Source: Selaginella tamariscina (taxonomy: Eukaryota > Streptophyta > Lycopodiopsida > Selaginellales > Selaginellaceae). Taken from it: a DNA stretch of 64,000 bases. The DNA lies in contig PUQB01000266.1 of the NCBI GenBank assembly GCA_003024785.1, forward strand, positions 186,001-250,000, read 5' to 3'. The translations under genes were made by a program, and so were the position numbers. The notes under the pieces are model-generated. The model was given only the letters and a program-made list of their open reading frames with translations, was not told the origin of the DNA and searched no databases. This document shows, piece after piece, positions 54,227 to 64,000 of the stretch. The first letter of the stretch is position 1. Every line of letters begins with the position of its first letter.

Positions 54227-56583
54227 ATGGCGATCGATGTGCCTGCGGCGGCGCCTCAGGAGCCAGAATACGAGATGTCAGAGGGAGCGCGGCTTGCGAG
54301 GGAGAGGCAGGAGCAGGACATGGAGCGATTGTTGCTGCAGCGGCGTGCAATGCAGCTGTCCGTGCCCACATCGGATGCGGCTGTTCGTGAGAAGCTGCGG
54401 GAGCTCGGTCATCCCATCACTATGTTCGGTGAGCGCGAGATGGAGAGGCGTGACAGACTCAGGAAGCTCATGGTTACTGAGAATGCTAAGAATGTTCAGA
54501 AACTGGAAGCCCGGGAGGAGTCTGTCAGACTATCCGCCGTCCAGAGGACGACATTCTTCACAGAAGGTACGTCTGTGTGGGGTACATGTTTGTGTTCAGA
54601 TTTCCTTATATATAACTCAAAATAGCGCCTTTCCTTATATTGGTTTATACAATATCTAGATATTCGTCTCTCCACACGTAATATGAATACGTTTTTAAAC
54701 TTAATGTAACATTTCATATGTACCTATAATTTTTTTCCTACCACAAAGGCGGTGTTTAAAACATGATAAGCTCCATCAGACATACTAATACGATATGTAA
54801 ACTCATATATTGATTATATATTTATATTTTATAAAGGTACTGCGGATTTGCTGAGGGCTAGAATGGAGATTCTACAATACTCAATACCCAGGGCTGCGGA
54901 GAGACTTGCTAGGGCAAGGAGGAGGAGAGACCGGATGAAGACGACGAGGAAGAACTTAAAGGCGTGTTGAAAGCTGTTGCAAATTTCTCCCTGGATTGCA
55001 GCGAGATTGGGGATGATCGTCCGCTCACTGGTTGCTGTTTCTCACGTGATTCCAAGCTTTTAGTAACATGGTAAGTAAAATATTTGTTGTGGGATATGTT
55101 GATAGTAACTCTATAAGTGGACACTATGCCCAGGACATATATACATGTGAAATCATGGATAACATATTCTTGACGACCTTACTTCACACAACAGATATAT
55201 CTCTAGATATGGAATAGAGTAATAAGCACACATATGCTCATGCTAGTCGTTTTAAAACAGTGGTTGGACGGGTGTTGCAAAGCTATGGAGTGTACCAGGC
55301 GTGCAAAAAGTGGGAATATTAAAAGGCCACAGAGAGATTGACGGACGTTATATTCGCACCAGACGATCAAACGGTGGCAACAGCATCTGCAGATCGGACG
55401 GCCAGTTTGTGGGACCTCAATGGAAACAGGAAAATGACTTTTGTTGGCCACCTTGATCGCCTTGCTCGTATTGCATTTCATCCTTCAGGATCGTATATTG
55501 GTACTACAGCTTTGATAAAACGTGGAGGCTCTGGGACGTTAACACGGTACGCGCGTGTATCTTGTGTGTATTATCATTGTAATTATATATAATCTACGAG
55601 TACACTCTCCTCTTTAAAAGATTCCATTTAGTTACAGGCAAGCACCTAGCTACACACGCATACATAATAATAATTTACATTGCTGAGTAGAGTTATTTAA
55701 TGTAGGGAGCCGAGGTCTTACTACAAGAAGGACATAGTCGGGGTTTGTATGGAATTGCATTTCAATGTGACGGCTCTCTTGTTGCTTCATGTGGAATGGA
55801 TGCGTTGGCTCGTGTGTGGGACTTACGTACAGGTGTCTGTCTGTCTCTCTCTGGTATGTTGTATGTAAGCTAAGAGCTTAATATATACAGGACGGAGCAT
55901 AATGGCATTGGAGGGACATGTGAAACCTGTTTTAGGAGTGGATTTCTCGATGAATGGTTATCATCTTGCGACGGGGGGTGAGGATCATACTTGTAAAGTC
56001 TGGGACTTGAGGAAGAGGTCCACGCTGTACACCATTCCTGCCCATTCTTCACTCATCTCACAAGTCAAGTATGAACATGAGGAAGGCTATTATATCATGA
56101 CGGTTTCCTTCGACAACACTGCAAAGGTAGGGATAATTACATTCATGTATTAAGCAACTTACACCTCTCTCTCTCTCTCTCTCTGTGCATACTATATACA
56201 CATTTACGTACTGAAGTGTGTAATCTGATATTGCAGGCATGGTCCGGACGGGACTTCAAGCCCGTGAAGACTCTCTCTGGACACGAGGGAAAGCTCACGG
56301 GTGTAGACATAACGTTTGGTGAGTTTGTTGACCCCTTATGCTGCTTGTGTACGTAAGTGTTGTGTTATATGTATTAATGGTGTTTTTCTATGTATAGACA
56401 ACCAGTATATAGCAACAGTGGCACACGATAGAACAATCAAAGTCTGGTCACAAAAGAACAGCCCCAGCTGGAGCAGGAAGATGTAGAAATCCATGAGCCG
56501 AGGAGCAACACGACCAAATGGAAATCCACGAGCCTGAGGAGCAACACGACCAAATGGAAATTGAGAATGCTCCTGCTGAGTAA
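54227..56583 (+). CDS. PRP4: U4/U6 small nuclear ribonucleoprotein PRP4 (WD40)
   Basis: Component of the U4/U6.U5 tri-snRNP, needed for pre-mRNA splicing in the nucleus. The start at 54227 ([17 protein letters not shown]) is preferred. An earlier ATG at 54219 is out of frame. The N-terminal splicing-factor motif reads [20 protein letters not shown] and [19 protein letters not shown] linker ([17 protein letters not shown]) leads to [11 protein letters not shown] and about seven WD40 blades ([62 protein letters not shown]). Exons: about 54227-54568, 54840-55072, 55261-55551, 55706-55831, 55891-56127, 56238-56320 and 56399-56583. Single-base breaks occur near 54930 and 55510 and just after KVWSQKNSP. 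With the last break disregarded, the protein ends in a short acidic repeat tail rather than at 56486. Confidence 0.95.
56490..56570 (+). repeat. 37 bp tandem repeat at the PRP4 3' end
   Basis: Two copies of 'aaatccatgagcc(t)gaggagcaacacgaccaaatgg'. In the frame of the acidic tail each copy reads [12 protein letters not shown]. The copies differ by one base in length, so one of them is frame-shifted as sequenced. Confidence 0.9.
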
Positions 56584-57094
56584 CATGTGAAAGGTATTTC
56601 TGTATATGTATGTCCTGTGTGTGTGTGACCTGTTGTACCAGTTATATAGAGAGATTGCATCGTTTGTAATTGATATATAGACGTACATACGATCTGTCAC
56701 GGTGTATGCGTTTATTATTCTGTTTGTCACAGCCCTAGCAATTGTTTGTTCAGACCATCTGTATGTCTGTATAGGTGACGACATACATTAAGTTTAGTAT
56801 AAATTATCAAGTTTATTATAAGTTTATAATTTCCTTTGTTTTTGTTTTAGGCTGTTTTTCTCTCTGGCTGACATGACTCGGAAATTATAATGAAACAACA
56901 GGACATATAAAGCTATGGTATGGTTTTATTTTTTTACATTTTGAATGTTACTTTACCCCTTCTTTATCTATACAGGCGCCATGGATATAACACGTTTATG
57001 TACTTAATTATATCAAGGTATAAATATTATACAGTATGTTCAATTAATTATCCTACATTATTTTTAAATAGATTGAATTTATGACTTATAATAA
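56584..57094. other. Intergenic, PRP4 downstream region
   Basis: AT-rich; no gene is seen. Confidence 0.6.
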
Positions 57095-57160
57095 GAAATC
57101 TAGGGTTCTTGAGCGGAATCAGGGTTTTTCAAAAACAGTCTCATTTTTTCTAGGGCTCTT
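57095..57160 (+). promoter_or_regulatory. TAGGGTT-containing leader of the P1-like gene
   Basis: 'ctagggttcttgagcgg', 'cagggtttttc' and 'ctagggctcttg' lie 15-75 bases before the ATG at 57175. Confidence 0.45.
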
Positions 57161-57174
57161 GTGGAGGAGCGGCT

Positions 57175-57868
57175 ATGGCGTTCATACTGGAATTCGCGGA
57201 GCACTGGATTCGGCAGGGTATGGAGGATCCAAAGGAGCGGGAGCAGAAATGGAAGGAGCGGATGATGGAGAACAAGGCCAAGAGCGACAAGAACAGGGAG
57301 TATTGGGCCCTTCCTTCCAAGCCCTATGGCTACTGGCAGGGCCCAAGCACACCCGTGTTTACTACTACAAGCTGGACCGCAGTAACGTTCGCGGCCGCCA
57401 GGATCCGTACGACGTTATCAAGCCGGATCTTCTCAATTACCTCGAGCGCCCTGCATTCCTTGGTGTGTGTGTGTGTGTGTGTGTGTGTGTTGCGATATAC
57501 TAACTATGTTTAATCCATAGTATGAGTAATTAATACTAGGTGGGTCGGTGTGTGTGTGAGAGAGAGAGATTAGAATTGAAACGATTGAAGTATATAGATT
57601 CGTCTGTTTAGTTATGCCTGATACTAAGTTAACGAGAAAATGTTCTAGGTATGAAATAGTTAACAATCTGTAGTTGTTGGAATCGTTGTTGTGTGTGTGC
57701 GTTACTATACACACACACACAGTTTAATATCCACAATAAACCTTGTATGTAATATATATAAGTATGAAGTATAAAATTTAAATGGTTAATGTACTTAACA
57801 GTTTCTTAATCTAATCATTAGCGTTTTTTCTTAATTTTCCAGATCCTGATGGCAATCCTATCAAGTAA
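57175..57868 (+). CDS. Small protein resembling plant mitochondrial complex I subunit P1
   Basis: Two exons (57175-57462 and 57843-57868) encode about 104 residues: MAFILEFAEHWIRQGMEDP, KEREQKWKERMMENKAK, WALPSKPYGYWQGPKHTRV, DRSNVRGRQDPYDVIKPDL, and DPDGNPIK at the end. The N-terminal amphipathic start, the 'MEDPxER' and 'RPYGxW' motifs and the 'GRxDPYD' motif match my memory of the small plant-specific complex I subunit P1 (At1g67350 type). That subunit acts in the inner mitochondrial membrane. A single-base break lies near 57343 (WQGP to KHTRV). The first intron begins with a pure GTGTGTGT run. The assignment rests on memory of motifs only. Confidence 0.55.
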
Positions 57869-58029
57869 AGGCATGTAAAAGTGTGTGTCCGTGAATAATG
57901 TATGTATTTTCTACGATTACATGGACATGAATGTTCTTAAGAAATGTAAAACACAAAAGAATATGCCGCTTTACAACATGGTGATTATTCAAATTAAATT
58001 AATTATTTCCTGTTTTAGGGTTCTTGGCT

Positions 58030-58038
58030 AAACCCTAA
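58030..58038 (+). promoter_or_regulatory. Telo-box AAACCCTAA
   Basis: An exact telo-box, 16 bases before the Derlin ATG, with 'ttagggttctt' just upstream of it (about 58015). Confidence 0.6.
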
Positions 58039-58053
58039 TTTCGAGGAGCTTCG

Positions 58054-59446
58054 ATGTCTTCACCGGCAGAGTAAGTCTCTGATCTAGATCGTGCGTTTGC
58101 AGCATGGCATGTACGTGGGTGTGACAAATTGCTTCTTTGTACAGATTTTACCACTCGCTTCCGCCTGTTATCAAGTTCTATGGCACCGGTTGCTTCCTCA
58201 CAACAGCAGGCTTCGCTTTGCAGGTTGTGAACCTATGTACCTTTACTTTAGTCCACAACTCGCCTTCAAAAACCTACAGGTGCTCATTACATTGTATATA
58301 TAATGAAATCTGTATGTATATTACACTATATATAATGAAATTACATATAAATACTTTAGAAGTGGACATTACGGTGCTTAATAATGGATATTATTTTAGA
58401 ATGAGTTGTTAAGTGAGTTTCTGGTTTTTAAGTTTATTTATTTAGTACCAACTTTGCAGCTATGGCGAGTTGTTACCAATTTCTTCTTCCTTGGTCCTTT
58501 CTCCATGAACTTTGCCATTCAGCTACTCATGCTGTAAGTAGAATTGTGGTGTGTGTGTGTGTGTGTGTGTTCTTTGTATTTAAGTTGTAGTAAATATCTA
58601 GAATGTTGTCAGTATTGATTTTTTTGGTTTAGGGCAAGATACGGTGTTCAGCTAGAGAGGTCCTTCACCCAACGAGCTCAATTCGCATGGATGATGGTTT
58701 TGGCTATGCTCACGCTTGTGGTATTTATACATACATACATATATGTGTGTGTCTGTGCGTGTGTGACAATAAATGGCAGGGCGTAGGAACGGTGTTCTCA
58801 TCTAGCCACTTTATGTTGATGGGTCCAATTATCGTCTTCATGCTCCTGTATCTATGGTCTCGTGAGTTTCCCAATACCAACGTCAGCATTATGGGGCTTG
58901 TTACAATCAAGGTGCGTCCTGAATTACTTAAGTATTCACATATGGAATATACACATACAAACATGAACAAACATATATGTAAATATTTGCATAGATATAT
59001 AGCATATTGCATATTGTGGGTGTATGCATTTCGATTAAGCTTTGTCTAACAGGGGTTTTACTTGCCTTGGGCAATGCTTTTCATTAACAAAATCTTTGGA
59101 GGCTCCATAACTGGTGATCTCACGGGCATGATCGTCGGGCACCTCTATTACTTCCTCACCGTCCTTTATCCGAGGACCGGTGGCCGAGACTACCTCCAGG
59201 CTCCACGTTTCTTGTAAGTTTATTACACGAGACAGAGAGAGATCAACATATATACATATGTATACGCACATGTATTGATTATCGTTTTTACAGCCAGAAG
59301 TTGTTAACAAGCTGGGGGATTATAGATGGTGTACCACGTAATGTGCCAAGGCCCATGCCACAGGCGCAGGTAGAGCAGGCAGCACCACCTTCTGCAGCAG
59401 CAGGGACTGCCTTCCGGGACGGAGTTACCGTCTCGATCGTGATTAA
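58054..59446 (+). CDS. Derlin (ER-associated degradation channel component)
   Basis: Rhomboid-like pseudoprotease of the ER membrane that helps export misfolded proteins for proteasomal degradation. Exons lie at about 58054-58070, 58142-58279, 58460-58532, 58634-58718, 58779-58911, 59052-59213 and 59294-59446. Start MSSPAEFYHSLPPVIKFYG; then PMYLYFSPQLAFKNLQ, LWRVVTNFFFLGPFSMNF, ARYGVQLERSF, FAWMMVLAMLTLV, GFYLPWAMLFI, GMIVGHLYYFLTVLYPR and TGGRDYLQAPRF. The cytosolic tail ends near GTAFRGRSYRLDRD. The YFLTVLYP and FRGRSYRL segments are typical of Derlin-1 type plant proteins. Single-base breaks occur near 58232 (before PMYLYF) and 59418 (before GRSYRL). Confidence 0.93.
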
Positions 59447-59659
59447 CGTGTTACTGATAATTAATTTAATTACCAAAAACATGTTCATTATTGGATGTGG
59501 GAGCATATATCTAATTAACCTTAAACTTAAATTTAATTTCTCTATTAAAACATACACACATATATATAATGCACGCATGCGCCACTCTATGTATGAAGAA
59601 GTGAATACCCGGGATAAATATTATTCAAGTTACATTTTGAGTGATAAATATAAATTTAA

Positions 59660-59732
59660 TGGTCTCAACGGGGTTTGAACTCGTGACCTTCTGCGTGTAA
59701 AGCAGACGTGATGACCACTACACCATGAGACC
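59660..59732 (-). tRNA. tRNA-Val (anticodon UAC)
   Basis: The minus strand folds as a cloverleaf. The acceptor stem is GGTCTCA pairing with TGAGACC, the A box TGGTGTAGTGGT, the anticodon stem TCTGC/GCAGA with loop TTTACAC (anticodon TAC), and the T arm/B box has GAGTTCAAACCCC. There is no intron; the length of 73 bases includes the discriminator A. Confidence 0.95.
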
Positions 59733-60366
59733 GTATAGAACAGCACTATTATTTGTTACATAAAACTTATATTGATTATTTTCTAATTATTTATATATAG
59801 ACACACACAATAATAATAGAACATACTATGTATTATATTATGTTCAATATTAATATGAAATATAATAGTGTTGCGATCATGTTTAGAATGAAAAAATAAA
59901 GTATATTTGAAAACTCTGTTAACCAAGGGACTTATAAAAGAATAAAAAACAAAATAATACATTAATTTAATCTTATATATATGTATTCTAATATATATGA
60001 GATTAATAAAGAGAGTATACCATTTACCATAACATTTTTCATATTGATATGCATTTAATAATTCAGGATAAATTTTTAGAGGTTCTTCATTAACATTCCA
60101 ATAAGTGAAATAGCAATTTCATTACATATGTATAAATTTAGATTGTTCTCTAGATTTTAAAAAAGGGAAAATTATCAAACTTGTGGTTATATAATCTCTT
60201 TAAGTTTTGAGATTGGATATTCTCAGATTCTTGAATATTCTGAGAGCGGTATATTTTAGGAATTACTAGAAATATTTATGGTGTAACTAAGGATATAGTT
60301 AGAATATATTTATTCTGACCTTGAATAAAAAAAGGAGATCTCAAATTTCCTGTTTTTTTTCCGATC
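59733..60366. other. Intergenic, no gene seen
   Basis: AT-rich DNA. A segment at about 60038-60110 ('attgatatgcatttaataa') recurs at about 63293-63350, flanking the PP2C-like gene region. Confidence 0.6.
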
Positions 60367-61851
60367 ATGGAGGTGTTGTTCAAGGATGATGATGCATGCT
60401 GCGTTACTTTTCCACTGTATGATGGGAGAGTCAAGGTGTGCGAAGTACCCAAAGTGTTTAGCACTGAGGTACTATTCTGGAAGGATGAAGATGGCACTCT
60501 AAGTGAACTCAAAGAGATCAAGCCTAAGAGCTATTTATCCGAGCAAGCCCCGGTGAAGAGCTCAGTTCTGACATCTTTGTGCCCGGGAAGGCCTATGAGG
60601 TGCTCAAGGCAGTCACCTTTTACTCGGCCGGTGACTCTCACAAGTTCCCTTTGTTCAAGGGGAGGGTCAGAATTAGTGATGTCCTCGCTGCTTTCGAGGC
60701 TGATGCAGTGGAGGTGAAGGTAACGGGTGATAAAATAATGCTGCTCAAGGATGGAGAGTTCAGTCCCTCTACGTTTCGCTCTGGTTTGTATCACTTAAAT
60801 CTGCTGGAGAGGTACCATGTAGAGCGGTGCGAGAAGGAAGACGAGCTGACACATTCCTACGTTTTCTCCACACAAGGATACAAGAAGGTGAGAGGTTGCG
60901 GTACAGAGGATGCATATGCAGTGGCTAGTACCCGACTGCATCTCTGTTTGGCGTGTACGATGGTCATTACGGAACGGCAGCGTCCAGGTTCTGTTCAAGG
61001 CACATGTTCAAGTACTTAACACAGAACGAGTCTTTCCAGGGAGGAGTATGCCGAGAGCTTGCACCAGGTGTTTCTGCAGATGGACAGGCTGATGAGGAGC
61101 GAAAGAGGGCTGAAAGAGATGCAGAATCTCACACTGGAGCCCCCAGTACACGATGACACAATTCTTCTCACGGAGGAGAATGGATTAGGTGTGCACATGG
61201 TATGGCCCGAGGACCATCCCACCTACTTTGTGCATGCCAGTCCAGGTGCTTGTGCAATAGTCGTGCTCGTCCTGGAGAAGAAGTGTTCATTGCCAACGCG
61301 GAGACTGTCGCTGCAGCCTCTTTAGAAACGGGGAGCTAACCCTTGACTACGGATCATCGCTCCCGTTTACCCAAGGAAAGAGAGAGGATTCTGAAAGCTG
61401 GGGGATGTGTAAGCAGCCGGGGAAGAGTGAGCATAGAAGGGAGAGAGCGTGAGATAGGTGAGTTGAATATCTCAAGGGAATAGGCGACCTCCACTTTAAA
61501 ATGAACGACAAGATCCCTCAGGAGCAACAGATAACTACGGCCGTGCCTGACATCGTAGAGGTTGACATCTCGAAAGACTGCGAGTACTTGGTAATTTACT
61601 CGGATGGGGTGACAAGAGAGGAGTTGTCCTCTAAGTGCAAAGAGGCGCTTAAAGAGACGGACAAGGAAGCGTTAGAGAAGATCTTTTCTCCAAATGGTTT
61701 CTGTATGAAAGAATGGAGGGAGAAAACCTCAGGGACACTAGCCTGGGACGTGCTTGATGACCAGACTTTGTTAATAGTTGAGCTCAAACAAGCAGGACTG
61801 CACGGGGCTGATCATATAAACATCAAAACTTATGATATGGTAGCACTATGA
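60367..61851 (+). CDS. Intronless PP2C-like protein with duplicated N-terminal domain, probable pseudophosphatase
   Basis: ATG at 60367 opens MEVLFKDDDACCVTFPLYDGRV. Two similar N-terminal modules are visible: VTFPLYDGRVKVCEVPKVF and HKFPLFKGRVRISDVLAAF (about 60640-60690), each followed by an acidic stretch. A PP2C-type fold follows: GTEDAYAVAS, FGVYDGHYGTAASRF (metal-binding DGH motif), then PGACAIVVLVLEKK, ANAETVAAASLETGELTL, VPDIVEVDISKDCEYLVIYSDGV and LDDQTLLIVELK. PP2C phosphatases use Asp pairs to bind Mn/Mg. The usual GDSR box is replaced by NAETVAA, which argues against catalysis. No introns are seen, unlike all its neighbours. Three or more frame breaks occur (near 60570, 60945, 61055 and 61290). 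It may be a retrocopy or a fast-evolving gene. The specific role is unknown. Confidence 0.6.
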
Positions 61852-63413
61852 TTTGATTATCTTTCGGAATATTAAACCCTTGTGTTAATTTTTATGACAC
61901 TCATATATATAGATAAAGATGATTTAGAGGTCAACATGAATATGTAAGAAATTAAAATCCAATCATTTTTACAGGGTTTTCTTTCAATCCCTCCCTTAAT
62001 CATAATTAACTATTATAATATTTATTAATTAATTACCACTAATACAAACGAGGAGCTGTATAACGTAATCGGTCATCTCGTATTTATTATTAAAAAAAAT
62101 TACAATAGCCTGACTAAGGTGGATGCCCAATTTAAAAACATGCATATGTAGAGTTATTTATATTTTATTTTTATCACGTAATAAAAATATAATTTACTTT
62201 ACATTAAATCCAATCATATATTCAGTTCTGTTTGTGGATTAGATTTAAAGTATAATTGTGGAATGAAAATTTATCAACTAATTTTATTAATTAATTATAT
62301 TATTTATACTTACATATATTAATTTTAAAAAAACTTTAAAAAAATACCAAAGGCATTTGTACATGTTTTTGCAAATATTATAAATGCAAAGTTATGAATA
62401 TCTGTTCTATGTAGTTATACATGTATATAATAATAAGTATAATAATAATATTATGCATTTGAAGTGTGTGTGTAATGTAAATGCAGAGACATGAACACGA
62501 TTGTCATTTTGTGATTTTTAGAAATTATGTTCATTTTGGTAATTACTTAAAAAGTATTTATAAAGTAACTAAGGTATATATAAAGGTTAACCGCGATATA
62601 TTTTAAAAGTTACTAGAGATATTAGAAAATTTATGGTGTACCTCGAATCAAAAGAATATACGAGTTTCGTGTCTTCCGTATTTATTGTGTTGTGTTGTTC
62701 TGGACTCTGGGGATTCTCATAATTTTTTTATGTCTATTTTAGTAATTACTATGTTCAACACACACACACACACACACAGTTGCATATAGTGGTATATATA
62801 TACAAATCACAACTTAATACAAATTACATTTATATACTTATTTTGGAACTACTTGGTATGTGTATATCTGAAGCATCTTCAACCTTCTAAAACTACAGTG
62901 TATTCAAAATAAATGTGGATATAGTTGTTTTTAAGTTAGTATTTGTATCTATAGTATAACCTCTTATATGTATGTGTGTGTGCATGTGTGTTAAACATCT
63001 GTCCAGATTATATTTATAATATAATTTTGTGTTGAGCATGTTCCTTACTATATAGTAAGATGTAAATAAGTATATGTAGAAACTTCGTAACTATGAAGAT
63101 GATTTTAATCAAACACATTTAATGGCTTAATAGGTTCTAAGATATGTATTTATATGGTTTGCGGGGTTGGCATATATTAGCATTTACATGAATATTAACT
63201 CTGATATGTTTAGTTTTATTATAAATAAAGTTCTTTTACATTTAAATTAAAGAATAATATATATTGCTCTTATTAATACCATAACATTATCCATATTGAT
63301 ATGCATTTAATAACTCGAAATAAAATTTTAGAGGTTTTCCTTCGTCCTCTTGTGAAATAATACATATAAATATATATTTGAATATATTTTTTCATCCATA
63401 CTCAAAAATCTCT

Positions 63414-63474
<61 letters not shown>

Positions 63475-63691
63475 CTCCCTAAATGCTGTTTTTACATAGT
63501 ATATATTCTAAGAAATCATAAATAATGTGTGTGGAGCAGACATTATAAGTTTTCATGGACTTAATCCACATAAAACTTATTCATATGCTACTTGGGCATA
63601 TTCAATTTTACCGTCTATTTCAATCTATGTATAAAAGTACACTTCTATATATACGGAAAGACGAAATTACAAATTTGCAGATCTTCACAAC
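61852..63691. other. AT-rich intergenic DNA
   Basis: AT-rich, with a CA run at 62756-62779 and a (TC)n(AC)n run at 63416-63474. No gene is seen. Confidence 0.65.
63416..63474. repeat. Compound (TC)n(AC)n microsatellite
   Basis: About 16 TC repeats lead directly into about 14 AC repeats. Confidence 0.95.
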
Positions 63692-64000
63692 TCAAAAATC
63701 GAAACCAGGAAGTCCTGCCCAGAACAAACCATCCTCGAGACACTGTTTGAACGACGCACTTGTACTACTGGAAGATGAATTCTTCGTATCAATGCTTTCT
63801 GTATCGTTTAGAAATTGCTCGATATCAAATATAGAATCTAGATCCGACTGCAGATTCTTAGGATCTTGTTTGTCCCGCGGGAAATTCGAAATATATCTGT
63901 GACCATCTTGTGGATTATCAATAGTATAGCTTGCCAAGTTATTGTTGTAGGATCCATCCAAGGAAGAACTATTTTTGTGCAATCTACCGTAGAAGATCCC
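63692..64000 (-). CDS. C-terminal exon of an unrecognised protein, truncated by the window
   Basis: On the minus strand one frame is open from the window edge to a stop at 63692. It reads GIFYGRLHKNSSSLDGSYNN, SYTIDNPQDGHRYISN, DLDSIFDIEQFLNDTES and, after a Ser-rich run, FKQCLEDGLFWAGLPGFDF. The Ser/Asn/Asp-rich composition and the acidic-hydrophobic DSIFDIEQFL segment resemble a transcription-factor activation region, but I cannot name the family. Confidence 0.55.
   Translation of the reverse strand, partial: GIFYGRLHKNSSSLDGSYNNNLASYTIDNPQDGHRYISNFPRDKQDPKNLQSDLDSIFDIEQFLNDTESIDTKNSSSSSTSASFKQCLEDGLFWAGLPGFDF

Noticed and set aside
54219-54659. Earlier ATG and a 146-codon frame overlapping PRP4 exon 1
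   Set aside because: The frame from 54227 gives the conserved PRP4 splicing-factor motif; the 54219 frame gives an Arg-rich shadow.
63555-63902. Plus-strand open frame at the right end
   Set aside because: It is mostly antisense to the minus-strand exon that stays open to the window edge and ends cleanly at 63692.

Overview
This 64 kb window is nuclear DNA from a land plant. The evidence is AT-rich sequence, many short GT-AG introns full of microsatellites, telo-box promoters, and plant-type genes such as a galectin-domain hydroxyproline O-galactosyltransferase. A multicopy ParB-like family and FCP1-like phosphatase remnants, with microsatellite-packed introns, lead me to suspect a bryophyte or other non-seed plant. 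That is an impression, not a determination. There is a 623 bp assembly gap at 32456-33078.

Left third (1-16.3 kb): an AT-rich tandem segmental duplication (1-9.4 kb) carries copies of two unrecognised acidic proteins, one of them with an expanded 33 bp coding minisatellite. A Mutator-like (MULE) transposase gene follows on the minus strand (9.9-13.1 kb), with a WRKY-GCM1-like zinc finger, a DDE-type core and a SWIM finger. At 13.7-16.3 kb on the plus strand lies a gene with a ParB/sulfiredoxin-like domain.

Middle (16.3-40.3 kb): this is a graveyard of mobile DNA. It holds Ty3/gypsy-type and other LTR fossils, a decayed DNA-transposon transposase of unassigned family and a hAT-like remnant. 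Embedded in it is a minus-strand pair: an FCP1-like HAD phosphatase (24.8-25.7 kb) and a multi-exon gene (26.0-29.1 kb) combining a ParB-like motif with a C-terminal region resembling a DNA methyltransferase tail and an acidic tail. The 3' end of that gene recurs inverted at 33.6-34.8 kb. Between the two arms is the strangest object in the window: about 26 copies of an 18 bp GC-rich palindrome centred on GGATTAATCC, spaced about 42-45 bp apart (29.37-30.53 kb) and followed by about 0.9 kb of TG/CA/TA microsatellite.

Right third (40.7-64 kb): a gene-dense housekeeping stretch. In order: a full-size ABCC (MRP) transporter (+), a hydroxyproline O-galactosyltransferase (-), the U4/U6 snRNP WD40 protein PRP4 (+), a small protein resembling the plant complex I subunit P1 (+), a Derlin (ERAD, +), tRNA-Val(UAC) (-), an intronless PP2C-like protein with altered metal-binding motifs (+), and the last exon of an unrecognised gene (-) running off the right end. 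No shared pathway is evident among them.

Caution for every user: in nearly all conserved host genes my hand translation meets one or more single-base frame breaks at places where the protein continues perfectly in the next frame. Their even distribution over housekeeping genes suggests uncorrected sequencing indels rather than pseudogenes. Exon boundaries given here are hand-read from GT-AG sites and protein continuity.
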